NCBI RefSeq assembly: GCF_001419745.1
Contig: NZ_LIRJ01000193.1
Coordinates: 1-54,630 of the forward strand
Direction: 5' to 3'
Length of the DNA stretch: 54,630 nucleotides
DNA from: Streptomyces silaceus
GTDB lineage: Bacteria; Actinomycetota; Actinomycetes; Streptomycetales; Streptomycetaceae
The translations under genes and the position numbers were made by a program. The number at the start of each line of letters is the position of its first letter. Position 1 is the stretch's first letter. The notes beneath the pieces were generated by a model, which had not been told where the DNA came from, did not search any database, and saw nothing but the letters and a program-made list of their open reading frames with translations. Below, one piece after another: positions 34,766 through 42,000 of the stretch.

Positions 34766-35800
34766 GTGAGTACGCGCCCGGCACCGGCAGTCCGACAGGG
34801 GCTCCGCAAGGAACACGGCATCGACGCCGTCTGTACGGTGCGCGACCTGGTCAAGACGTATCCCGCCGCCCGGTCCCGGCGCGGCAGGCCCGCCACGCCC
34901 GAGGTCCGCGCCACCGACGGGATCTGCCTGACGGTCGGGCGCGGCGAGATCTTCGGACTGCTCGGGCCCAACGGCGCCGGCAAGTCCACCCTCGTACGCC
35001 AGCTGACCGGCCTCATGCGGCCCGACGGCGGGGCCGTCGAGATCCTCGGCCACGACATCGTGCGCCACCCCGAGCGGGCCGCGCGGATCCTCGCCTATCT
35101 GGGGCAGGAGTCCACCGCGCTCGACGAGCTGACCGTGTCGCTCGCCGTCGAGACGACCGGGCGGCTGCGGGGGCTCGACGTGCGGCAGGCGCGGGCCGAA
35201 CGGGACGGGGTCCTCGACGAGCTGGGGCTCGCGCCGCTGGCCTCGCGTCCGCTGAAGAAGCTGTCCGGCGGACAGCGCAGGCTCGCCTGCTTCGCCACCG
35301 CGCTGGTGGGGGAGCGGCAGCTGCTCGTCCTGGACGAGCCGACCACCGGGATGGACCCCGTCGCGCGCCGCGCCGTCTGGTCGGCGATCGACCGGCGGCG
35401 GGCCGAGCGCGGGACGACGGTGCTCCTGGTGACCCACAACGTCATCGAGGCCGAGACCGTGCTCGACCGGGTCGCGGTGCTCGACCGGGGCAAGGTCATC
35501 GCCTGCGACACCCCGGCGGGGCTCAAGGAGAAGGTCGCGGACGAGGTGCGGGTGGAGCTGGTGTGGCGGGAGCGGGCGCCGCTCGACGTCCCCGAGGTCG
35601 CCGCGCTGCGGTCCTCCGCGGTGGAGTCGGGCAGGCGCTGGTCCCTGCGGCTCGCGCCCGACGAGGCACGGGCCGCCGTCGCCGCGGTGACCGGCGGGGC
35701 CGCGTTCGCCGCCCTGGACGACTTCACGCTGGCCACGCCGAGCCTGGAGGACGTCTATCTCGCGTTGGGCGGGAGCGGACGGGGGCTGGTGAAGGCGTGA
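34766..35800 (+). CDS. ABC-2-type exporter ATP-binding protein
   Basis: Cytoplasmic ATPase of an ABC exporter, 344 residues. Walker A GPNGAGKS (about residue 64), the Q-loop LGQESTALDELTV, the signature LSGGQRRLACFA, Walker B LLVLDEPTTGMDP, and the switch His in LVTHNV are all present. A 90-residue C-terminal domain typical of drug/antibiotic exporters follows. TAGTCT (34752-34757) lies eight bases before GTG 34766 and there is no SD, so I chose this leaderless start over ATG 34736. It pairs with the permease downstream. The substrate is unknown. Confidence 0.9.
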   Translation: MSTRPAPAVRQGLRKEHGIDAVCTVRDLVKTYPAARSRRGRPATPEVRATDGICLTVGRGEIFGLLGPNGAGKSTLVRQLTGLMRPDGGAVEILGHDIVRHPERAARILAYLGQESTALDELTVSLAVETTGRLRGLDVRQARAERDGVLDELGLAPLASRPLKKLSGGQRRLACFATALVGERQLLVLDEPTTGMDPVARRAVWSAIDRRRAERGTTVLLVTHNVIEAETVLDRVAVLDRGKVIACDTPAGLKEKVADEVRVELVWRERAPLDVPEVAALRSSAVESGRRWSLRLAPDEARAAVAAVTGGAAFAALDDFTLATPSLEDVYLALGGSGRGLVKA

Positions 35801-35871
35801 CCACCGCTGCCGGTCCGTCGGCGCGCATCGTGGTGCGCGTCCCGACGAGCAGGAAGAGCTCGTCTCGATGA
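35797..35871 (+). CDS. 24-codon mini-ORF linking the ABC ATPase and permease genes
   Basis: GTG 35797 overlaps the ATPase stop (GTGA) and the frame ends with TGA at 35869-35871. The peptide would be MTTAAGPSARIVVRVPTSRK plus SSSR. Its end contains the first copy of a 14-base direct repeat. It may only carry ribosomes by termination-reinitiation; product function is unknown. Confidence 0.4.
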   Translation: MTTAAGPSARIVVRVPTSRKSSSR

Positions 35872-35883
35872 GCAGGAAGAGCT
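35847..35883 (+). repeat. 14-base direct repeat in the ABC operon junction
   Basis: GAGCAGGAAGAGCT occurs at 35847-35860 and again at 35870-35883, a 23-base period. It encodes the SRKS segment in both mini-ORFs and looks like a small tandem duplication. Confidence 0.85.
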
Positions 35884-35903
35884 ACAGAAGGGTTGTCCGG
35901 TGA
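35868..35903 (+). CDS. 11-codon mini-ORF overlapping the permease start
   Basis: ATG 35868 overlaps the stop of the preceding mini-ORF (ATGA), encodes MSRKSYRRVVR, and its TGA at 35901-35903 overlaps the permease GTG (GTGA). It thus completes an unbroken coupling chain from the ATPase to the permease. Translation is inferred from the overlaps only. Confidence 0.4.
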   Translation: MSRKSYRRVVR

Positions 35904-36721
35904 GTGCGGTTCCCCTGGAGGCCGCGGTGCGAGCCGACGTGGGCCGGGCGGAGGACGTCGGAGGGCCGGCGCCGCTCGGGCCTCCCGTGCGGCTGTTCCC
36001 CGCGCTCTCGGCCGTGTACAGGGCCCAGCTGTCCCGGGCGCGGGTCGCGCGGATCCCGCTGCTCTTCGTGGCGACCTTCCAGTCCGTCGGGATCATGATC
36101 CTGATGCGGGGCGTCGTCGACGGGGGCGGGGAGGCGCGCGCGGTCGTCGCCGGGTCGTCCGTGCTCGTCGTCGCCTTCGTCGCGCTCAACCTGCTCGCCC
36201 AGTACTTCGGGCAGCTCCGCGCCGACGGCGGCCTCGACCACTACGCCACGCTCCCCGTGCCGCCCGCCGCCGTGGTCCTGGGCGCCGCTGCCGCGTACGC
36301 CTCGTTCACGGTGCCCGGCACCTTCGTCACGGCGATCGTCGGGTGCGCGCTCTTCGGGCTGCCGCTCACCCATCTGTGGGTGCTCGTCGCGGTGATCCCG
36401 CTCGCCGGTGCCGCCCTCGCCGGGCTCGGCGCGGCCCTCGGGCTGCTCGCGCCCCGCCCCGAACTGGCCACCTTGCTCGGTCAGATGGGCATGTCGGCGG
36501 CGCTGCTGCTCGGCGTGCTGCCGGCCGACCGCATGCCGGCGCTGCTCCAGTACGCGCGTGACCTGCTGCCCTCGACGTACGGCGTGGAGGCCTTCGCCCG
36601 TACGTTCGGACCGGATCCCGACTGGGCCGTCGTCGCCCTCGATCTGGCGGTCTGCGCGGGGGTCGGGGTGGTCTCGCTGGCCGTCGCCACCTGGGCGTAC
36701 CGCCGGGCGGCCGTCCGGTGA
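35900..36721 (+). CDS. ABC-2-type exporter permease
   Basis: Integral membrane subunit, 273 residues, with six hydrophobic segments after a 40-residue N-terminus. Segments are about 50-70, 85-108, 125-150, 153-180, 190-210 and 245-265. The segments LRADGGLDHYATLPVPPAAV and RDLLPSTYGVEAFARTF resemble ABC-2 permeases. GTG 35900 has AGAAGGG upstream and overlaps the mini-ORF stop. It is almost certainly the partner of the ATPase gene just upstream. Export of a lipid, drug or peptide is possible; the substrate is not deducible. Confidence 0.85.
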   Translation: MSAVPLEAAVRADVGRAEDVGGPAPLGPPVRLFPALSAVYRAQLSRARVARIPLLFVATFQSVGIMILMRGVVDGGGEARAVVAGSSVLVVAFVALNLLAQYFGQLRADGGLDHYATLPVPPAAVVLGAAAAYASFTVPGTFVTAIVGCALFGLPLTHLWVLVAVIPLAGAALAGLGAALGLLAPRPELATLLGQMGMSAALLLGVLPADRMPALLQYARDLLPSTYGVEAFARTFGPDPDWAVVALDLAVCAGVGVVSLAVATWAYRRAAVR

Positions 36722-36755
36722 CGCGCCCCACAGGGAGTGCTGGCACGATGTGGGG

Positions 36756-37442
36756 GTGACCGCACCGCTGACACCCTCCCAACCGCCGCACCACCAACCC
36801 CCGCACGACCCCTGGCAGGCAGTCGCGCAGCCGTCGGGAGGCATGCCTCCTCACGGACACGAGGAGGACGGTCCCGGTATGAAGACCGAAGTGCGGCAGG
36901 CCGCGGTGATCGCGGTCGCGGTGGCCGCGAGCGGCATCCTGCTCGGACTGCTGTGGATGTGGCTCGCCCCGCGGGTCCCGCTCATCTCGGACGGCGAGGC
37001 GGTGTACCTCAAGGACACCGAGGGCGAGCAGGCGATCGGCGTGGACGGGACGTTCACGATGCTCGCGCTGGGGTTCGGCGCCGTCAGCGGCGCCGTCGTC
37101 TTCCTGCTGCGCAAGCGCGGCGGCATCCCGCTGGTCGTCGGCCTCGCGCTCGGCAGCCTGCTCGGCGCGCTCCTGGCCTGGTGGGCCGGCATCCTGCTCG
37201 GCCCCGAGACGGACGTCGTGGCGCACGCCAAGGCCATCGGGAAGGGCGTCGTCTTCGACGCGCCGCTCGAACTGAAGGCCAAGGGCACGCTCCTCGCCTG
37301 GCCGGTGGCCGCGCTGGCCGTGCACCTCGGCCTCACCGCGCTGTTCGGTCCGCGGGACCCGGATCCCTACGCCGTGCCGCCGACGGCCTATGAAGGCCCC
37401 CGCAGCGACGACTACCCCGAGGGCATGAACCCGGGTTCCTGA
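36756..37442 (+). CDS. four-helix membrane protein, DUF2567-like
   Basis: 228 residues with a Pro/His-rich cytoplasmic N-terminus (VTAPLTPSQPPHHQPP onward, to about 45). About four membrane segments follow: 48-70, 105-125, 130-150 and 190-210. An extracytoplasmic loop (about 75-100) contains LISDGEAVYLKDTEGEQA. The overall plan resembles the actinobacterial DUF2567 membrane family, though I cannot confirm this. CACGAT (36744-36749) lies six bases before GTG 36756 with no SD, suggesting leaderless expression separate from the ABC genes. Confidence 0.75.
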   Translation: MTAPLTPSQPPHHQPPHDPWQAVAQPSGGMPPHGHEEDGPGMKTEVRQAAVIAVAVAASGILLGLLWMWLAPRVPLISDGEAVYLKDTEGEQAIGVDGTFTMLALGFGAVSGAVVFLLRKRGGIPLVVGLALGSLLGALLAWWAGILLGPETDVVAHAKAIGKGVVFDAPLELKAKGTLLAWPVAALAVHLGLTALFGPRDPDPYAVPPTAYEGPRSDDYPEGMNPGS

Positions 37443-37444
37443 GT

Positions 37445-37488
37445 GAGTCCGGTGAGGACAGCGAGTCCCGTGAGGACAGTGAGGACGG
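37445..37488 (+). repeat. 17-base direct repeats after the membrane gene
   Basis: GAGTCCGGTGAGGACAG (37445-37461) and GAGTCCCGTGAGGACAG (37463-37479) differ at one base and are followed by a partial third copy (TGAGGACGG, 37480-37488). They begin just after the stop codon. Function unknown. Confidence 0.75.
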
Positions 37489-37503
37489 GGACAGGAGGTG
37501 CGA

Positions 37504-37520
37504 GCCCGCCCTAGGCGGGC
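37504..37520 (-). terminator. short hairpin at the end of the bL37-like gene
   Basis: GCCCGCC (37504-37510) and GGCGGGC (37514-37520) pair around CTA. The loop is the minus-strand stop codon TAG, so the stem straddles the gene's 3' end. Confidence 0.4.
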
Positions 37521-37585
37521 CGCTTCCCGTGGTTGGCCTTGCGCTTCTTGGCCCGCCACTTGCGCATGCGCGTCTTCTTCGACAT
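37511..37585 (-). CDS. 24-residue bL37-like ribosomal protein
   Basis: A very short, very basic ORF: MSKKTRMRKWRAKKRKANHG then KRPA. The C-terminal KANHGKRP matches, from memory, the end of bL37, the 24-residue protein seen in mycobacterial ribosomes; the total length is the same. The N-terminal half differs, so it could be a paralogue or another small ribosomal peptide. A GAGGG SD precedes ATG 37585. If right, it binds 23S rRNA in the large subunit. The assignment rests on motif, charge and length. Confidence 0.65.
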   Translation of the reverse strand: MSKKTRMRKWRAKKRKANHGKRPA

Positions 37586-37674
37586 GCCCTCGGTACTAGT
37601 CCCGCGCGGGGCCGGTGTCGAGGGCGCTTTCACGTCGTACGTACGTACGCGCGCGAGGCGGCGCACGCGGCCCG

Positions 37675-38175
37675 TCAGGCCCGGCCGATCGGGGCGAGCA
37701 CCGCGCCCGTGAGCGCCGCGAGGTCGCCCGGCGCCAGCTCCACCTCCAGGCCCCGGCGGCCCGCCGAGACGCAGATGGTGGCGTGCGCCGACGCCGAGTC
37801 GTCCAGGACCGTGCGCAGCCTCTTGCGCTGGCCGAGCGGGGAGATGCCGCCCCGCACGTACCCCGTGGTGCGCTCGGCGGCGGCCGGGTCGGCCATCACG
37901 GCGCGCTTGCCCGAGACCGCGGCGGCCAGCGCCTTCAGGTCCAGGGATCCCGCGACGGGCACGACGGCCACGGTGAGCTCGCCGTCGACCTCGGCGACCA
38001 GCGTCTTGAAGACCCGGTCGGGGGAGACGCCCATCGCCTCGGCGGCCTCCTCGCCGTACGAGGGGTGGGACGGGTCGTGCTCGTAGGAGTGGACGGTGAA
38101 GTCGGTGCCCGCCGCGGTCAGGGCGACCGTCGCAGGGGTGCCCCCCGCCTGCTGTTTCTTCTGCTTCTTCGCCAA
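37675..38175 (-). CDS. ybaK: YbaK/EbsC-family Cys-tRNA(Pro)/Cys-tRNA(Cys) deacylase
   Basis: Trans-editing hydrolase that removes cysteine from mischarged tRNA-Pro. The 166 residues fit the family. Motifs are VALTAAGTDFTVHSYEHDP at the N-terminus, VFKTLVAEVDG with the catalytic lysine (about 57), AAAVSGKRAVMAD, and TGYVRGGISPLGQRKRL (about 108-124). The start is TTG 38175 with a GAAGG SD-like sequence; TTG starts are rare, but an upstream alternative is not evident. It lies 16 bases after the LON-domain gene on the same strand. Confidence 0.9.
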   Translation of the reverse strand: MAKKQKKQQAGGTPATVALTAAGTDFTVHSYEHDPSHPSYGEEAAEAMGVSPDRVFKTLVAEVDGELTVAVVPVAGSLDLKALAAAVSGKRAVMADPAAAERTTGYVRGGISPLGQRKRLRTVLDDSASAHATICVSAGRRGLEVELAPGDLAALTGAVLAPIGRA

Positions 38176-38191
38176 GGTACCGGTGCCTTCG

Positions 38192-38929
38192 TCAGTTGAG
38201 GCTGGTCGTCCCGCGGGTGAGGTCGATCGCGGGCAGCGACGGCAGATTACGGATGATCGCGGTCTCGGCGCGCAGCATTTTCAGCTCGTCCCGCAGCCGC
38301 GCCGCCGTGTCCGGCGCCTCCAGGAGCCGCTGCTTGGTCGGGGTGTCGAGGACGGCCGCCGCGGCCACCAGGTACGACACGACCGACGGGTCGTCCGGCA
38401 GCTCGGCCCCCGTCGACAGCGAACGCTCCCGCGCCCCGGCCAGCCGCTTCTGGTACGAGCGGAAGGCCCGCAGGACCCCCTCGGCCAGCGCGCCCGCGCC
38501 GTCGCCGGCCTCCTCGGGCACCTCCTCGACCTCCGCGGTCAGGAAGGCGCCGGAGGAGTCCACCGAGCGGATGCGCACACGCGTCGTGCCCGTGGCGAGG
38601 ACCTCGAAGCCGCCGTCGGGGCGCTCCCTGATCGTCGCCGCGTCCGCCACGCAGCCCATGCCGTGGAAGGCCTTGAGCGGGTCCTCGCCGAAGCCCGCGG
38701 CGGGCCCGTGCTCGGGCAGCGCCGTCTGGTCGGGGAACCCGGGCGCGCTCGGTGCCACCTCCAGGCCGTCGCGGATCGCGACCACGGCGAAGCGGCGCTG
38801 CTCCTCCTCGGGGGTCTTGAGCAGTTCGCGCATCATGGCGCGATATCGCTCCTCGAAGACGTTCAGCGGCAGCACGAGGCCGGGGAACAGCACCGAGTTG
38901 AGCGGGAAGAGCGGAAGCCGGGTCGTCAC
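38192..38929 (-). CDS. LON N-terminal (substrate-binding) domain protein
   Basis: 245 residues with a single LON substrate-binding domain: RLPLFPLNSVLFPGLVLPLN (residues 4-23), FEERYRAMMREL, then CVADAATIRERPDGGFEVLATGTTRVRIRS. The AAA+ and protease parts of Lon are absent. A helical C-terminal half (about 120-245) is typical of actinobacterial stand-alone members. Function is unknown; a role in binding misfolded proteins is only suggested by homology. GTG 38929 lies 11 bases after the stop of the preceding gene, and the SD is weak, so coupled translation is likely. Confidence 0.88.
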   Translation of the reverse strand: MTTRLPLFPLNSVLFPGLVLPLNVFEERYRAMMRELLKTPEEEQRRFAVVAIRDGLEVAPSAPGFPDQTALPEHGPAAGFGEDPLKAFHGMGCVADAATIRERPDGGFEVLATGTTRVRIRSVDSSGAFLTAEVEEVPEEAGDGAGALAEGVLRAFRSYQKRLAGARERSLSTGAELPDDPSVVSYLVAAAAVLDTPTKQRLLEAPDTAARLRDELKMLRAETAIIRNLPSLPAIDLTRGTTSLN

Positions 38930-38940
38930 GACCGGAAAGC

Positions 38941-39942
38941 CTAATGCTCGTCGGAGCGGTCACGTCCGCCCGGAGTGCGCAGCGGGGTCATCGACGCCAC
39001 TTCGATGCGGACGCCGTCGCGCAGTTCCAGGAACTGGCCGAGCGGATCCTCCGCCATCCGGTCCCACGGGAAGGACGTCGCGTACGGGCCGATCAGGCGG
39101 AGCTGTTCGAGGGCGTCCTCCCAGCGTTCCAGGCGGACCAGGACGTAGGTGAGGAGGTTGCGGACCTCGGCGGGCCAGGGGTCCCCGGCCGCGTACTCCC
39201 GGGACAGGCCGATCGCGAGGTCGGCGGCGGCGTCCAGGCGGTCGCGGGGCACCTTTCCCGAGGGGCTGGTCAGATAGGCGAAGGCGGCACGGGCGGGGAG
39301 TACCTGTATCAACGAGCCGGGCAGCGCGTCGGCGGCGGCGCGCTCGGCGAAGTCGAAGCACTCGCGGTGCGAGCCGTACCAGGCGGCCGACAGGTACTGC
39401 AGGGCGGAGGCGTGGCAGCCGTAGTGGTACGAGGAGCGGCGCACCGCCTCCTCCCACAGCCGCTCGAAGACGGTGTGCGAGGCGTGCGTGCCGCGCGCGT
39501 GGTCGAGGGCGATCCGCCAGGGCACCGGGTCGCGCGGGTCGGCCTCGGCGGCGGCGGTCAGCAGCGGGCCCGCCTCGCGCAGGAGTTCGGCGCGGGCCGG
39601 TGATTCCCAGCCGCGGACGACCGCGAGCTCGGCCTTGACGAGCAGGGCGTCCGGGTCGTGCGGGGACGCGCCGAGCCAGGCGTCGAACCACTCGGGGCGG
39701 GAGCGGGCGAACGCGGCGAGCCGCATGGTGTAGCGGTCGCGGTTCTCCCACTCGGCGGCCTCGCGGGTGGTGGCGAGGACCTTGGCGGCCGGGCCGTGGT
39801 CGCCCCGGCCCGCGGCCACGAGCGCGGGGGCGAGCCGGTCGTCGGGCACGTCGAGGAGTACCTCGTCGTCCGGCGGCAGACCGGCGGCGAGCCGCGGGGT
39901 GTGCCGGACCATGCGGGCGGTACGGATGAAGGCACGCAGCAC
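38941..39942 (-). CDS. unrecognised helical (TPR-like) cytoplasmic protein
   Basis: 333 residues with no domain I recognise. GTG 39942 has an excellent SD (AAGGAGGG). The sequence is largely alpha-helical with repeated hydrophobic/aromatic patterns (WFDAWLGASPHDPDALLVKA, DPRDPVPWRIALDHARG, VFERLWEEAVRRSSYHYGCH) that look like degenerate TPR or alpha-solenoid repeats. It has no signal peptide or membrane helix. It heads a likely three-gene unit with the LON-domain and YbaK genes, with short gaps, so a protein-quality role is possible but speculative. Confidence 0.8.
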   Translation of the reverse strand: MLRAFIRTARMVRHTPRLAAGLPPDDEVLLDVPDDRLAPALVAAGRGDHGPAAKVLATTREAAEWENRDRYTMRLAAFARSRPEWFDAWLGASPHDPDALLVKAELAVVRGWESPARAELLREAGPLLTAAAEADPRDPVPWRIALDHARGTHASHTVFERLWEEAVRRSSYHYGCHASALQYLSAAWYGSHRECFDFAERAAADALPGSLIQVLPARAAFAYLTSPSGKVPRDRLDAAADLAIGLSREYAAGDPWPAEVRNLLTYVLVRLERWEDALEQLRLIGPYATSFPWDRMAEDPLGQFLELRDGVRIEVASMTPLRTPGGRDRSDEH

Positions 39943-40232
39943 CGTGCCCTCCTTTGCGCCTCAACCGGCGCCCGCTGGCGCGGGGTGCCGGTCACCGTGA
40001 TGGTTGCTCAATTGTTGGTTGCGCAGGGATGACGGTCAAAGGGCGGTGAAGGTTGCCTGCCGTCGCATAACGGTCCGGCGACGGTGTCCGGGGCGGCGAT
40101 TTCCGGCCGCGGGGCGGTGCGACGGGGGAGTGGCCGGGCCTCGGCCGCCCCGCCGTCACGGGGCCGAAGGCGCCGCCACCCGTCGGATTCCGGCCGACGG
40201 CCGTGCCGAGGGGCGCCGCGCCGGCGACGGCC
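39943..40232. other. 290-base intergenic region
   Basis: Between two minus-strand genes. It holds the SD of the gene ending at 39942 and a 7-base hairpin, CCGTCGG (40180-40186) with CCGACGG (40194-40200), 33 bases beyond the next gene's stop, a possible terminator. I saw no ORF with a ribosome site. An AT-richer patch around 40000-40020 probably carries the promoter of the 39942 gene. Confidence 0.5.
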
Positions 40233-41807
40233 TCAGCTGCGGCGCAGCAGCCGCGTCGCCCCCGCCGCGACCGTCGTCGCCAGGATCCAGCCCAGCAGGA
40301 TCAGGACCGTCGAGAACCACTGCCAGCCGCCGTTGAGCTGCCAGTAGTTGTCCTGGCCGAGGTCGATGACGGGGAGCAGCAGGTCGAGGGCGAAGAGCGC
40401 GGGGTTCCAGTTCGGGTGCTCGCCCGGTTTGATCGCCGGGTGCGCGGCGCGCGAGAAGGCCACCGTGCTGACCGCCCACAGCACCGCCATCCAGACCGCG
40501 GCCCGGCCGGGGCGGTAGCCGTACGCGACCGTCCAGTCCTGCGCGTACCCCCACAGCTTCGCCGCCAGCGGCAGCGTCTCGCGGCGGCGGCGCTGCTTGG
40601 CGAGGAGCACCTCGCGGGCGTCGGCGTCCTCGCCGCCGTTGCGCAGGACGGTGGCGAGCTTCTCGTACGGCTCGGGGTTGTACTCGGCGGTCGCGGCCGC
40701 CACCCAGGCCAGGCGCCGGGAGAGCGGGAAGCTGCCCTGGGGGACGAGGTTCTCGTAGGTGAAGCCGCCCATCTGGAGGCCGCCGGGCCCCGGCCAGCTC
40801 GCCGCCCGGTCGATCAGGTTGACGATCTTCGCGCCGGAGAGCACGACCTTGCCGCGCTGCGGCGCCTCGCCCAGGAAGCGCAGCTCGGGCGTCTGGACGC
40901 GGCGCAGCGAGATCTCCTGGTCGTTCTGGAGCGCGAAGCGGGCCTGCGCGAAGTCGATGGCGTCGCCGAAGCGTCCGTCGTCCAGGCGGAGGCCGCCCTC
41001 GGCCTCGAAGCGCTGTACGCGGGTGCCGCGCGCGGGGGTGGTGCCGCTGGTCTGCGGGGGATTGCCGACGGCGGCGGGCGTCAGGTACAGGGTGCGCTCG
41101 ACGGTCAGCTGCGGGGCGTTCAGCGCCTGTCTGCCGTACTGGTTGACCAGCTTGCTGCCGCGCAGGCTGAGCGAGACGCCGATCTTGGCGCCGCGCAGGC
41201 TCAGCTCGCCGTGCGACTCCATCATCTCGGCCTGCAGGTCCTGGCCGACGGTCAGGCCGTCGCCGGTGATGGAGCGGCCGCGCCGGTCGCGGTAGACCAC
41301 GGCCTGGTTCAGGAGCAGGTCGGTGCCGATGTGGGCGTCGGTCAGGCGGATGCCGTTGTGGACGCGGCAGCGCGGCAGATGGAGGTCGCCCTCGGTGTGC
41401 AGCCGGGCCGCCTCGACGCGCGGGACCGAGCAGTTGACGAGCCGCAGCGTGGTGAAGCGGGCCTCGGGCAGGAGGACCTCCTTCTCGAAGCGGCAGTGCT
41501 TCATCTCGGCATACGGGACGACCGTGCCGCCCGCGAGGTCGAGCACGTCGGTGATCTGCACGCCCGCCAGCTTCAGCGAGGAGACCCGGCCGGCCAGCGC
41601 GGGCGGCCCGTCGAGCAGCAGCCAGCACACGATGCGCGCCCGCACACTGCGCTCGGGACCCCAGGGATGCCCGCCGTGCGGGTCGTCCGCGGCGGCGTCG
41701 CCCGACCTGAGGTCGTAGACGCTGCCGTTGCGGAAGGCCTGCCACATGCCGATCTCGGCGGCGGTCAGCCCGTCCGGCGGGTCGCCGGTGCCGACGTCGT
41801 CGACCAC
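40233..41807 (-). CDS. membrane protein with pentapeptide/beta-helix-like repeats
   Basis: 524 residues. Residues 1-85 form an N-terminal domain (LTAAEIGMWQAFRNGSVYDL). From about 80 to 330 the sequence is made of regularly spaced short hydrophobic strands: LKLAGVQITDVLDLAGGTV, RFTTLRLVNC, LHLPRCRVHNGIRL, HGELSLRGAKIGVSLSLRGS, VVLSGAKIVNL. This pattern suggests a right-handed beta-helix like pentapeptide-repeat or bactofilin proteins. A helical region follows, then three C-terminal membrane segments (about 425-445, 465-480, 495-518). Streptomyces homologues are often labelled 'oxidoreductase', but I see no cofactor motif. GTG 41807 has the SD GGGAGGACG. Function unknown. Confidence 0.82.
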   Translation of the reverse strand: MVDDVGTGDPPDGLTAAEIGMWQAFRNGSVYDLRSGDAAADDPHGGHPWGPERSVRARIVCWLLLDGPPALAGRVSSLKLAGVQITDVLDLAGGTVVPYAEMKHCRFEKEVLLPEARFTTLRLVNCSVPRVEAARLHTEGDLHLPRCRVHNGIRLTDAHIGTDLLLNQAVVYRDRRGRSITGDGLTVGQDLQAEMMESHGELSLRGAKIGVSLSLRGSKLVNQYGRQALNAPQLTVERTLYLTPAAVGNPPQTSGTTPARGTRVQRFEAEGGLRLDDGRFGDAIDFAQARFALQNDQEISLRRVQTPELRFLGEAPQRGKVVLSGAKIVNLIDRAASWPGPGGLQMGGFTYENLVPQGSFPLSRRLAWVAAATAEYNPEPYEKLATVLRNGGEDADAREVLLAKQRRRRETLPLAAKLWGYAQDWTVAYGYRPGRAAVWMAVLWAVSTVAFSRAAHPAIKPGEHPNWNPALFALDLLLPVIDLGQDNYWQLNGGWQWFSTVLILLGWILATTVAAGATRLLRRS

Positions 41808-41943
41808 TGCTGTCGTCCTCCCCGTTGCCGGCGGCCCGTCCGGTCCGCATACCGGATGGGCACACCTGTTCCTCGTACACCCGTTTAATGCCCGCTCGGT
41901 GACCGGCTGAACGCTAGTGGTGCACGGTGTCTCCCGCGCTCCA

Positions 41944-41958
41944 TATCAGCCAGTGATA
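41944..41958. promoter_or_regulatory. inverted repeat upstream of hisD
   Basis: TATCA (41944-41948) and TGATA (41954-41958) are perfect inverted half-sites five bases apart in the 193-base divergent gap. They lie 43 bases before hisD. It could be an operator; half-sites are short, so chance is possible. Confidence 0.3.
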
Positions 41959-42000
41959 CGGGCGTCCGGTGCCGAAAGAAGGTCTGAGAGAATTGGCCAT

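Noticed and set aside
35797..35903. Direct repeat as cause of a frameshift in the permease N-terminus
   Set aside because: Removing one 23-base unit does not join the upstream frame to the permease frame, so this is not a broken longer permease gene.
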